Below are positions 1-7,148 of a stretch of DNA of 16,532 bases, in pieces. The notes under the pieces were generated by a model that saw nothing but the letters and a program-made list of their open reading frames with translations, did no database searches and had not been told where the DNA came from. The position numbers and the translations under genes were made by a program. The stretch lies in assembly GCA_900757505.1 (NCBI GenBank), contig CAAEOE010000043.1:1-16532 (forward strand), in the 5' to 3' direction. The stretch is from an uncultured Collinsella sp. GTDB lineage: Bacteria > Actinomycetota > Coriobacteriia > Coriobacteriales > Coriobacteriaceae. Within the stretch, counting starts at the first letter, position 1, and each line of letters starts with the position of its first letter.

Positions 1-60
1 GCGGAGCCCTTTGCGTCCTGCGGAATGTTTTGGGAGGTAGCCCAAACAGCCCCGGCGGGG
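1..60 (+). repeat. Probable right half of a long-hairpin element, cut by the window edge
   Basis: Positions 18-27 read CTGCGGAATG, the same motif that closes the core of the complete hairpins at 10975-11045 (on the minus strand) and 16435-16508. Just before it, CCTTTGCGT (8-16) matches the diverged element at 12061-12068, where it also precedes GCGGAA. By analogy, the sequence from about 28 onward would be a right arm whose complement lies upstream of the window. The left half is not visible, so this is an inference from motif similarity only. Confidence 0.4.
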
Positions 61-147
61 GTCCTGTGTAGTCACCCTCTAGGCGGAACTCTCCTAATTA
101 TTTGGATGAGTCGTTTACTTACTTGTGCTGTTACCGTCTTCCCGCTG

Positions 148-188
148 TTGTTGGGGTATGCTTTGTTCGTATGTAAACGTATGACATG
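148..188 (+). promoter_or_regulatory. Probable repressor-gene promoter with one operator copy
   Basis: A plausible promoter reads TTGTTG (148-153), 16 bases, then TATGTA (170-175). A 17-base sequence, TGTAAACGTATGACATG (172-188), overlaps the -10. It resembles the two tandem copies at 1321-1354, sharing AAACG and TGACAT in register. The position suggests that the LacI-family protein encoded from 207 represses itself. The promoter match is modest; the operator resemblance is the stronger observation. Positions 61-147 hold nothing else I can support. Confidence 0.5.
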
Positions 189-206
189 TTGATGGGGGAG
201 GGTGCT

Positions 207-1217
207 ATGGCTCACGAGAGTGCCCGTTCTAAGGATACGGCTAAGCCTGGCATCAAGGAAGTTGCAGCGGTGGCGGGGGTTTCGCCTACTACGGTATCTC
301 GCGTGCTTAATAACCGCGGCTACATTAGCCAGGAAACCCGCGATAAAGTCCATGCGGCGATGGAGCGCATCAACTATACGCCCAACGATATCGCCCGTGC
401 CATGCTCAACGGTCGCCTGAATCTTATCGGTATGATCGTTCCCTTTGTGAGCAGCCCGTTCCATGCTCAGGTTGTGCAGGCGGTCGAGCGCACGTTAGCG
501 GAAAACGGCTTTAAGATGTTGCTGTGCAACAGCGCCAATCGACCCGATCTTGAGCGTTCCTATATTGACATGCTCCGCCGCAATATGGTCGACGGCGTCA
601 TCGTCAACTCCCTCAATATCGGTGCCGAGGCATATGCCGAGATGGGCTTGAGCCTGGTTGGCATCGACTGCGATCTTGGCGAGGGCTCTGTCCAGATTGC
701 AAGTGACAGCTATGGCATTGGCGAGCTCGCCACGCGCCGTCTGATTGATGACGGCTGCAGGCGTATCCTGTGCCTGCGCAGCAATAGCCGCATGCGCATG
801 CCTGCCAATAAGCGTACCGATGCCTACCTCGATGTTGTTGAGCAGGCCGGTTTGTCCGCGCTTGTCCGTGAGGTTGAGTTCGTTAAGCCCGACGACGAAA
901 AGGGCGCGGTCGTTGCGAAGATCCTCGATGAGAACCCCGATATTGACGGCATCTTTGCGGGAGACGATACGATGGCGGCCATCTGTCTCAACGTGATGAA
1001 GCAGCGCGGCTTGAGCGCTCCAGACGATATTAAGGTCGTGGGCGCGGATGGTGCCCGCCGAACTATGACGTTTATGCCTGACTTAACAACCGTACGTCAA
1101 GATATCGATCGCATCGGAGAGCTCGCGGCGCAATCCATCATCGCTCTTATTAACGGCGATAATCCCGAATCGAATATCAAGCTCCCCGTTGAACTCATTG
1201 AGGGCAAAACCGCGTAG
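207..1217 (+). CDS. LacI-family transcriptional repressor of the sucrose/fructoside locus
   Basis: A 336-residue DNA-binding repressor expected to sense a sugar or sugar phosphate and control the adjacent fructoside genes. The N-terminal LacI helix-turn-helix (about residues 16-62) contains VAGVSPTTVSRVLNN and the hinge-side YTPNDIARAM. The remainder (about 70-336) is a periplasmic-binding-protein-like effector domain with the usual FAGDDTMAA and VVGADG segments. The ATG at 207 is chosen because GGGAGG lies 4-5 bases upstream; an in-frame ATG at 186 lacks a comparable site. Related operator-like sequences lie in its own promoter and upstream of the gene at 1401, which supports a ScrR/SacR-like local role. 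The exact effector cannot be read from sequence. Confidence 0.9.
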   Translation: MAHESARSKDTAKPGIKEVAAVAGVSPTTVSRVLNNRGYISQETRDKVHAAMERINYTPNDIARAMLNGRLNLIGMIVPFVSSPFHAQVVQAVERTLAENGFKMLLCNSANRPDLERSYIDMLRRNMVDGVIVNSLNIGAEAYAEMGLSLVGIDCDLGEGSVQIASDSYGIGELATRRLIDDGCRRILCLRSNSRMRMPANKRTDAYLDVVEQAGLSALVREVEFVKPDDEKGAVVAKILDENPDIDGIFAGDDTMAAICLNVMKQRGLSAPDDIKVVGADGARRTMTFMPDLTTVRQDIDRIGELAAQSIIALINGDNPESNIKLPVELIEGKTA

Positions 1218-1271
1218 TTCATCCCGTGCCAAAAGAATTCCTCAAACGCCTCTGATGACCGTTCACCGGCA

Positions 1272-1288
1272 TATGTCAACCGTTTGCC
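1272..1288 (-). promoter_or_regulatory. Operator-like site, reverse orientation
   Basis: TATGTCAACCGTTTGCC is the reverse complement of GGCAAACGGTTGACATA. It agrees with the tandem copies at 1321-1354 at most positions, including AAACG and TTGACATA. It lies about 40 bases upstream of the tandem pair, in the opposite orientation. That arrangement would suit repressor tetramer looping, although looping is only an inference. Confidence 0.5.
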
Positions 1289-1320
1289 GACGACTGGAAC
1301 TGCGAAAAGACGTATTGGTG

Positions 1321-1358
1321 TGAAAACGTTTGACATATGAAAACGATTGACATATCTT
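1321..1358 (+). promoter_or_regulatory. Fructoside operon promoter with tandem 17-bp operators
   Basis: TGAAAACGTTTGACATA (1321-1337) is followed directly by TGAAAACGATTGACATA (1338-1354), a tandem 17-bp repeat with one mismatch. TTGACA (1330-1335) and TATCTT (1353-1358), 17 bases apart, form a good promoter. One operator therefore covers the -35 and the other fills the spacer up to the -10. Binding of the LacI-family protein from 207 would block RNA polymerase. Both copies contain AAACG, typical of the CG-centred half-sites of LacI-family operators. Confidence 0.7.
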
Positions 1359-1400
1359 GCCATTGTACCGAGTTAGTATGTCGTGGAAAGGAAGTCTCGG

Positions 1401-2783
1401 ATGCACAAGGTGTATTACCAGCCTGAGGGAATTTGGGTAGGCGACATCATGCCGTACGGCGAGGATGGCACGTTCTATCTCTATCATCAGCGTGACACGC
1501 GTAACCCCGAACCTTTCGGAGAGCCGTTTGGCTGGGCACTCGCTACGACCAAGGATTTCGTCAACTACAAGGACTTTGGCGAGAGCCTTGAGCGCGGCGG
1601 CGACGAGGAAGTCGACCAGTACATTTATGCCGGCACGGTGTTTAAGGTGGGCGACAAGTACCATGCGCTCTACACTGGTTGCAATCGCGATAAGGTCCGC
1701 GCACGTTTGATGAAGCAGGTTCTTCTTCACGCAACGAGCGACGACGCCGTCAAGTGGGAGAAGAACATCGCCGAGACGCTGCTTCCGCCCCAGGAGGGTT
1801 ACGATGACCGCAACTGGCGCGATCCCTTTGTGCTTTGGGATGAGGAGAACGAAGAGTACATGCTCATCCTCGGCACGCGTGTGGGCGAGGACAAGCGTCT
1901 GATGACCGGCCGCCTGGTCAAGTTCACCTCCAAGGATCTGACCAACTGGGAGTTCCAGGGCGACTGGTGGAACCCGGGCCTGTACACCATGTTTGAGATG
2001 CCTGATCTCTTTAAGATGGGCGACTGGTGGTACCTCGTCTTTTCCGAGTACAGCGACGGCAACAAGACCCGTTACCGCATGTCCAAGTCCATCAACGGTC
2101 CTTGGATTACCCCCGCTGACGACTCCTTCGACGGCCGCGCGTACTACGCCGCTCGCACCGCATTCGATGGCGAGCGTCGCGTTCTCTTTGGTTGGGTTCC
2201 TACGCGTGACGAGGGCGGCGACCCCAGCTCTTACCTATGGGGTGGCACCTTTATGCCCCTCGAGATCGTTCAGCGTGCCGACGGAACGCTCGGCACCAAG
2301 CTCCCCGACAGCATGCTTGGCGCCTTTGGCGAGGCTAAGGCAGTCGAGACCTTTGAGCTTTCCTGCGAGTCGGGCAAGGTCGAGCAGGTGCTCGCCGCGG
2401 ATGCCGGCTCCACCTACTTGCTCGATGCCGACATTGAGCTCGGCGGTAACGCTGCCGGCTTCTCGGTCAAGTTCGCCGAGGACGCCGAGACCGGTCTTGC
2501 CTATGAGTTCCGCGCCAACCTGCGCGAGGGCAAGCTCGAGTTCACGCCGGCTCCCCAGTACCCGTGGTTCCAGGTCAACAACATGGGCCTCGAGCGTCCG
2601 TTGTTCTTTAAGGGCGAGGGCACTCACCATGTGCGTCTGGTCGTCGACGACGACATCGCGACCATCTTTGTCGATGATGTTGCGCTCAACGCTCGCTTCT
2701 GCAACAAGCAGGGCCAGGGTGTGGCGCTTACCGTCACCGACGGTGCGCTCAAGTGCGCAAACGCAACGATCGCGTCTCTGTAG
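1401..2783 (+). CDS. GH32-like beta-fructofuranosidase with a non-canonical nucleophile motif
   Basis: A 460-residue cytoplasmic glycoside hydrolase of the five-bladed beta-propeller GH32/GH43 clan, with no signal peptide. The acid/base motif is E199-M-P-D (usually ECPD) and the transition-state motif is R140-D141-P142. The nucleophile block reads VGDIMPYGEDGTFYLYHQ (D15) instead of the classical WLNDPNG. Residues from about 310 form the GH32-type C-terminal beta-sandwich, including DDDIATIFVDDVALNARF. The ATG at 1401 has AAAGGA 8 bases upstream; the in-frame GTG at 1383 has no such site. It is the first gene after the operator-controlled promoter and lies 45 bases before the PTS permease gene, so it likely acts on an imported, possibly phosphorylated, fructose-containing sugar. 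The substrate is unknown; it probably differs from that of the ordinary scrB at 4382. Confidence 0.8.
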   Translation: MHKVYYQPEGIWVGDIMPYGEDGTFYLYHQRDTRNPEPFGEPFGWALATTKDFVNYKDFGESLERGGDEEVDQYIYAGTVFKVGDKYHALYTGCNRDKVRARLMKQVLLHATSDDAVKWEKNIAETLLPPQEGYDDRNWRDPFVLWDEENEEYMLILGTRVGEDKRLMTGRLVKFTSKDLTNWEFQGDWWNPGLYTMFEMPDLFKMGDWWYLVFSEYSDGNKTRYRMSKSINGPWITPADDSFDGRAYYAARTAFDGERRVLFGWVPTRDEGGDPSSYLWGGTFMPLEIVQRADGTLGTKLPDSMLGAFGEAKAVETFELSCESGKVEQVLAADAGSTYLLDADIELGGNAAGFSVKFAEDAETGLAYEFRANLREGKLEFTPAPQYPWFQVNNMGLERPLFFKGEGTHHVRLVVDDDIATIFVDDVALNARFCNKQGQGVALTVTDGALKCANATIASL

Positions 2784-2828
2784 CGGCAACGAACCGTTTT
2801 ATGATTTAGAAAAGGAATGGAGAGGAAC

Positions 2829-4280
2829 ATGGACTACAAGGCAGTGTCCCAGCAAGTCGTCGACAACGTCGGCGGACTGGAGAACATCGAGGGCGCCACG
2901 CATTGCGTGACCCGTCTGCGTCTGGTGCTCAAGGATACGAGCAAATACAACAAGGCCGAGCTCGAGAACATCGATGGCGTCAAGGGCGTGCTGTACAACA
3001 GCGGCCAGCTCATGATCATCTTCGGTACCGGTACCGTCAACAAGGTTTACGATGAGTTTATGGCTCTGACGGGCGTTAAGGAGATCAGTGCTTCCGAGGT
3101 CAAGGGCGCTGAGGCGGACAAGAAGGGCAAGTTCTTCTCGGTCCTCAAGGTATTCTCGGACATCTTTATCCCCATCATTCCCGCCTTCGTCGGCGCTGCA
3201 ATCATCATCGGCCTTAAGTCGCTGATCGTTGCCAACGGCCTCTTTGGCATGGAAGGCAGCCTCGCCGATCACAGCGAGTTCCTCAAGAACCTCGCAAGCT
3301 TCTTTGCCATTATCGCCACCACGTTCGACTACCTGCCTGTCCTGGTTATGTACAGCGCGGTCAAGCGTTTTGGCGGTAACCCGATCCTGGGCATCCTCGT
3401 CGGTATCGTCATGGTTCACCCGAGCCTTATGAACCGCAACACGTTCGTTATGGACCCGACGGGTGCTGAGTATTGGAACTTCGGTCCGCTATCCATTCCC
3501 ATGGTTGCTTTCCAGGGCGGCGTATTCCCTGCAATCCTGACTGCCTGGTTTATGGCCAAGGTCGAAAAGATTGCCCAGAAGTACATCCCCGAGGTCGTTT
3601 CGTTCGTCTTTGTCCCGACCGTTACCCTGATTCTTGCTAACGTCGCCCTGTTCACCGTGTTCGGCCCGCTCGGCAACCTGATCGGTGACGTCCTCGCCGG
3701 CGTAATCGATATCCTGTACAACAGGATGGGCGTCTTTGGTGCCTTTGTCTTCGCCGCGTTCCTGCAGCCGCTCGTCGTTACCGGTACGCATCAGTTCATC
3801 CAGGGTATCGAGGCAAACCTTGTTGCCACGACTGGCTTCAACTACATCCAGGCCATCTGGTCGGTTTCCATCATCGCCCAGGGCGGCGGCGCCATCGGTA
3901 TGTACCTCATTCACAAGAAGCACTCCAAAGAGCGCAACATCTGCATGTCGTCCTTTATCCCGACGCTGGTCGGAATCTCCGAGCCCGCTATCTTTGCTGC
4001 AAACATGCGCTATTCGATCATTCCGTTCATCTGCGCATGCATCGGTGCAGGCTGCGGCGGTGCCTTCGTCAAGCTCTTTGAGGTGCGCGCTATCGGTCAG
4101 GGTCTGACCGGCGTGCTTGGCCTGCTCATCGTCACGCCCGAGACCCTCGTGTGGTATGTGGCTGGCAATCTCATCGCCTTTATCGTGCCGATCGTCTTGA
4201 TCTTTGCCTACAACAAGGCAAAGGGCGTGCCGACCACCGATGAAGAGGGCGCTGGCGCTGGCTTCGACGTTAGCTTCTAG
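2829..4280 (+). CDS. scrA: PTS permease EIIBC, sucrose/beta-glucoside type, likely sucrose or related fructoside
   Basis: A 483-residue membrane permease that imports and phosphorylates a sugar using phosphoryl groups from HPr and an EIIA. The EIIB domain (about 1-85) has phospho-acceptor C26 in GATHCVTRLRLVLKD. The EIIC domain (about 105-465) has many hydrophobic segments and the substrate-site motifs TGTHQ (318-322) and GISEPAIF (382-389), typical of the sucrose/trehalose/beta-glucoside branch. There is no EIIA domain, so a separate EIIA must serve it. The start at 2829 has GAGAGGAA upstream; the in-frame ATG at 2817 is almost touching its AAAAGGA. Two flanking GH32 genes point to sucrose or another fructoside. 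The exact sugar, and hence the symbol, is inferred from context. Confidence 0.85.
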   Translation: MDYKAVSQQVVDNVGGLENIEGATHCVTRLRLVLKDTSKYNKAELENIDGVKGVLYNSGQLMIIFGTGTVNKVYDEFMALTGVKEISASEVKGAEADKKGKFFSVLKVFSDIFIPIIPAFVGAAIIIGLKSLIVANGLFGMEGSLADHSEFLKNLASFFAIIATTFDYLPVLVMYSAVKRFGGNPILGILVGIVMVHPSLMNRNTFVMDPTGAEYWNFGPLSIPMVAFQGGVFPAILTAWFMAKVEKIAQKYIPEVVSFVFVPTVTLILANVALFTVFGPLGNLIGDVLAGVIDILYNRMGVFGAFVFAAFLQPLVVTGTHQFIQGIEANLVATTGFNYIQAIWSVSIIAQGGGAIGMYLIHKKHSKERNICMSSFIPTLVGISEPAIFAANMRYSIIPFICACIGAGCGGAFVKLFEVRAIGQGLTGVLGLLIVTPETLVWYVAGNLIAFIVPIVLIFAYNKAKGVPTTDEEGAGAGFDVSF

Positions 4281-4319
4281 TTGAGCCGTTCAGTGTAATC
4301 TGAGGATAAGTCCATTTGA

Positions 4320-4357
4320 GGAAGGGCGTTCGACTCGTGTGAGTCGAGCGTCCTTCC
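4320..4357 (+). other. Long hairpin between the permease and sucrose hydrolase genes
   Basis: Positions 4320-4336 pair with 4341-4357 around a GTGT loop, giving a 17-bp stem with two G-U pairs. No T-run follows, so it does not look like a standard intrinsic terminator. It lies 40 bases after the permease stop and 25 bases before the scrB ATG. It could stabilise the upstream message, reduce scrB expression, or be bypassed by a separate scrB start. I see no convincing promoter in 4281-4381. Confidence 0.6.
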
Positions 4358-4381
4358 CCATAGACGAGAAAGTCAACGGCG

Positions 4382-5824
4382 ATGTTAAATCAAAAAAACA
4401 AGGTGACACGCGCGGACTATGAGCAGTGGCGTGTCGGACAGGATGAGACGGCGGCTCGCATCGCGTCCGACCCCGATAGGCTTCTGTTCCATGTGGAGCC
4501 TGAGCTTGGCTGGCTCAACGACCCCAACGGTTTGGTTCAGATTGGTGATATGTATCACATCTATCATCAATACGATCCGTTCGATGCTGCGCATGGCGGT
4601 CCAGTGCTTTGGAACCATCTGACGACAAAGGATTTTGTGACGTACGAGAATCACGGCCCCGTGCTGTTCCCCGATTCCGATTTGGATTCGAGCGGAGCGT
4701 ATTCTGGTTCTGCCTTTGTACGTGATGGCAAGATTCACTACTTCTATACCGGCAACGTCAAGCATTTTGACCGCGATGATTACGACTACGTGTTGACGGG
4801 CCGTGAGCAAAACCAGATTCATATGGTTGCCGAGAATCCCGACGAATTGGGCGAGAAGCGCATGGCTGTTGGACCAGTCGATTACCCCGACGATATCGGT
4901 ACGCACGTACGCGACCCCAAGATCCTTGAGCACGATGGTATCTACTACATGGTTCTGGGCGCTCGTACGAAAGACGACCGTGGCTGCGTGCTCGTCTATA
5001 CTTCGCGCGATCTAGAGGGCTGGAGCTATGCGACGCGCATTGAGCTGGGCGAGAAGTTTGGCTTTATGTGGGAGTGCCCTGATCTGTTTGAGCTTGATGG
5101 CGAGCTTATTCTCGTTTGCTGTCCGCAGGGCGTGCCCGCCGATGGTTGGCGTTACCGCAATCCGCACCAGTGCGTGTGGTTTCCCATCGAGGCCGATTGG
5201 GAGGCACCGAGTTTTAAGATCACCGGGCAGGGCATGCCCCCGATGGTCGATGGCGGCTTTGATTTCTACGCACCGCAGTCCTTTGAGGATGCTGCGGGTC
5301 GGCGTTTGATGATCGGGTGGTCGGGTTGCCCCGATGCGACGGCAAAAAGCCCGACGGTGGCACGCGGGTGGCAGTGCGCGTTGACGGTGCCGCGAGAGCT
5401 GAGCATGCGCGATGGTAAGCTCTGTCAGCAGCCGGCGCACGAGATTGAGAGGATGCGCGGCGATTGCGTTCGCGCGACAGGCGGTGAAACCGTTGAGGAG
5501 CCGGGCCGCCTGTTTGATCTTGTGGTTTCCTGTGAGGGCGCCCAGGTGATCGAGCTCGAAATCCGCAAGGGTGTCTTTGTGCGCTATACAGACGGGATGC
5601 TTACCCTCGACATGGGTGACGAAGGCTATGGGCGCGACCAGAGGTCGATCGAGCTCAGTGAGCTTCGCGACCTGCGCGTGCTTTCGGACACTACGATGGT
5701 CGAGATTTTTGCAAATGGCGGCGAGGTGGCACTTACGAGCCGTACTTATTCGCCGGCGGTTCCGGCGATGGAGCTGCATGCCGAGGGTGCGGCATCGATG
5801 AATTTCTACCGCCTCGTGCATTAA
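4382..5824 (+). CDS. scrB: Sucrose-6-phosphate hydrolase (GH32 beta-fructofuranosidase)
   Basis: A 480-residue cytoplasmic enzyme expected to split sucrose-6-phosphate from the PTS into glucose-6-phosphate and fructose. All GH32 landmarks are present: the nucleophile motif WLNDPNG (D47), SGAYSGSAF (105-113), R177-D178-P179 and the acid/base motif E231-C232-P233-D234. The C-terminal beta-sandwich includes TMVEIFANGG. The length matches the ScrB/SacA family and there is no signal peptide. The ATG at 4382 is preceded by a weak, distant GAGAAAG, so translation may be modest or aided by RNA structure; a hairpin ends 25 bases upstream. It probably belongs to the operon starting at 1401. Confidence 0.9.
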   Translation: MLNQKNKVTRADYEQWRVGQDETAARIASDPDRLLFHVEPELGWLNDPNGLVQIGDMYHIYHQYDPFDAAHGGPVLWNHLTTKDFVTYENHGPVLFPDSDLDSSGAYSGSAFVRDGKIHYFYTGNVKHFDRDDYDYVLTGREQNQIHMVAENPDELGEKRMAVGPVDYPDDIGTHVRDPKILEHDGIYYMVLGARTKDDRGCVLVYTSRDLEGWSYATRIELGEKFGFMWECPDLFELDGELILVCCPQGVPADGWRYRNPHQCVWFPIEADWEAPSFKITGQGMPPMVDGGFDFYAPQSFEDAAGRRLMIGWSGCPDATAKSPTVARGWQCALTVPRELSMRDGKLCQQPAHEIERMRGDCVRATGGETVEEPGRLFDLVVSCEGAQVIELEIRKGVFVRYTDGMLTLDMGDEGYGRDQRSIELSELRDLRVLSDTTMVEIFANGGEVALTSRTYSPAVPAMELHAEGAASMNFYRLVH

Positions 5825-5944
5825 CCGTGCATGGAGCACGATTGGATTTACTGGACGGAATGTGTCGCAGTTGTCGCGGCCAACTACCGCTTACCGCATA
5901 TAACGACCGCTTGCGGAATAAGTAACCCTCCTTAATAAACCGTG

Positions 5945-6020
5945 TAGAATCCTAGATAGGCACGGAGTTTTCCAGGGAGACGCTGTCCTTTGTTGTGTGC
6001 AAGGGACGGCGTCTCTTTGG
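5945..6020 (+). promoter_or_regulatory. degV promoter element and leader hairpin
   Basis: TAGAAT (5945-5950) is a -10 candidate without a good -35. About 20 bases later, 5977-5991 pairs with 6001-6015 around a 9-base loop. Outward pairing continues to 5972 and 6020, giving about 20 bp. Four pairs are G-U on the plus strand and would be C-A mismatches on the minus strand, so the plus-strand RNA is the likelier folded form. Only TTT follows the inner stem, so a terminator is not obvious. The rest of 5825-6095 holds no gene; it has a weak 5-bp hairpin at 5826-5840 and some repeated CCGCTT. Confidence 0.5.
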
Positions 6021-6095
6021 CGCTTGGAGGCCGTTGTGTAGCAGGACGGTGGACGTGCGTCACATATTAAAAAGCCAACGTCGAGATGGGTCGTG

Positions 6096-6956
6096 ATGAT
6101 AATGGGCAAGTACGTAATCGTGGTTGAATCTGGTTCGGATGTGACGCCGGAGCTCTGCGAACGCTACGGCATCGTGCGCGTGCCTATGCATGTCACGATT
6201 GGTGACGAGACTGTCGAGGACGGCTCGATCGATCCGCTCGAGATTTATTCGCGCTGCAACGAGTTTGGCGTAATGCCCAAGACCAGCGGCTGCGCGCCTG
6301 CGGATTTTGCTCACGTGTACGACCGTATCCATGCCGAGCAGCCCGATGCGACCATTCTGCATCTTGCGTACTCCGAGGCCACGACCTGCTCGCATCAATC
6401 CTCCAAGATTGCGGCCCAGGGGCGCGACTACGTGTTCTCCATGGACACGCGTTTTGTCTCGGTGGGCCAGTCGCTCGTTGTCGTCGAGACCGCCAAATAC
6501 ATCGAGGCTCACCCCGATGCCACCGTCGACGAGATCTTTGCATTTACGAATTCCGTCATGGACCGTGTGCTGCTGGGCTTTGTTCCTACCGACCTAGCCT
6601 TCCTTAAGGCGGGCGGTCGTCTGTCCAACGTGGCATTCCTTGGCGCCCACCTGCTCAAGATTAAGCCCTGCATTGAGGTGACGGGCGGCAAGTTCGTGGC
6701 AACCAAGAAGTTCCGCGGCTCTATGCTCAAGTGCGCCCGCGCCTTTATTGACCACATGGTTGCGAAGGGCGAGATTGACTACTCGCACATTGGCCTGGCG
6801 TATTCGGTAGGCCTTTCCCAGGAGCTGCGCGACGACATGGAGGTCTATGCGCACGACCTGGGCTTTAAGGACATTACCTGGACTCAGGTCGGCGGCGTCA
6901 TCTCGAGCCATTGCGGCCCGACCGCCTTCGGCGCGGTGCTCACGCTCAAGGCGTAA
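6096..6956 (+). CDS. DegV-family fatty-acid-binding protein
   Basis: A 286-residue cytoplasmic protein of the DegV/FakB fold. Family members bind a fatty acid, and FakB members present it to the kinase FakA for phosphorylation and entry into phospholipids. Visible motifs are VVESGSDVTPEL near the N-terminus, KTSGCAPADF, LAYSEATTCSHQSS and FLKAGGRLSN, followed by the conserved LKIKPCIEV block. Length is typical. The start is uncertain: GTG 6093, ATG 6096 and ATG 6102 are all in frame and only a weak GAGATGGG precedes them; 6096 is a compromise. No fakA-like gene is in the window, so the partner must be elsewhere. It appears to be a single-gene unit. Confidence 0.88.
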   Translation: MIMGKYVIVVESGSDVTPELCERYGIVRVPMHVTIGDETVEDGSIDPLEIYSRCNEFGVMPKTSGCAPADFAHVYDRIHAEQPDATILHLAYSEATTCSHQSSKIAAQGRDYVFSMDTRFVSVGQSLVVVETAKYIEAHPDATVDEIFAFTNSVMDRVLLGFVPTDLAFLKAGGRLSNVAFLGAHLLKIKPCIEVTGGKFVATKKFRGSMLKCARAFIDHMVAKGEIDYSHIGLAYSVGLSQELRDDMEVYAHDLGFKDITWTQVGGVISSHCGPTAFGAVLTLKA

Positions 6957-6957
6957 A

Positions 6958-7002
6958 GGCTGCAGACGAACATTTTCTCGCTTTTGCGAGTGCTCGGCAG
7001 CC
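6958..7002 (+). terminator. Possible terminator hairpin after degV
   Basis: GGCTGC (6958-6963) pairs with GCAGCC (6997-7002), and inside it CTCGC (6977-6981) pairs with GCGAG (6986-6990) around TTTT. The structure starts two bases after the degV stop. No strong T-run follows, so it is a weak candidate. A second small hairpin lies at 7020-7038, with CCCT/AGGG and CC/GG stems. Nothing else is evident before the pflA promoter region. Confidence 0.35.
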
Positions 7003-7093
7003 ATATGATCGATATAAGTCCCTGCCATGGCGGTAGGGGGCAGATTAAAGCATGCCACTCTGGCCCGAGACGTTTAAACGCAAGCGTATGGGC

Positions 7094-7099
7094 TAGAAT
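7094..7099 (+). promoter_or_regulatory. Candidate -10 for pflA
   Basis: TAGAAT lies about 55 bases before the pflA start. The same hexamer occurs in the degV leader. No good -35 is present at 16-18 bases (the sequence there is around CGTTTA), so support is limited. Confidence 0.3.
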
Positions 7100-7148
7100 G
7101 GCTCTGATATTTATGTAACTAAAACCAATGAGAGGCAAGGTGGCGGGA

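Noticed and set aside
1993..2910. 305-codon plus-strand frame overlapping the GH32-like gene and the permease start
   Set aside because: It is out of frame with two conserved genes, very Ser/Arg/Thr-rich, and has no domain.
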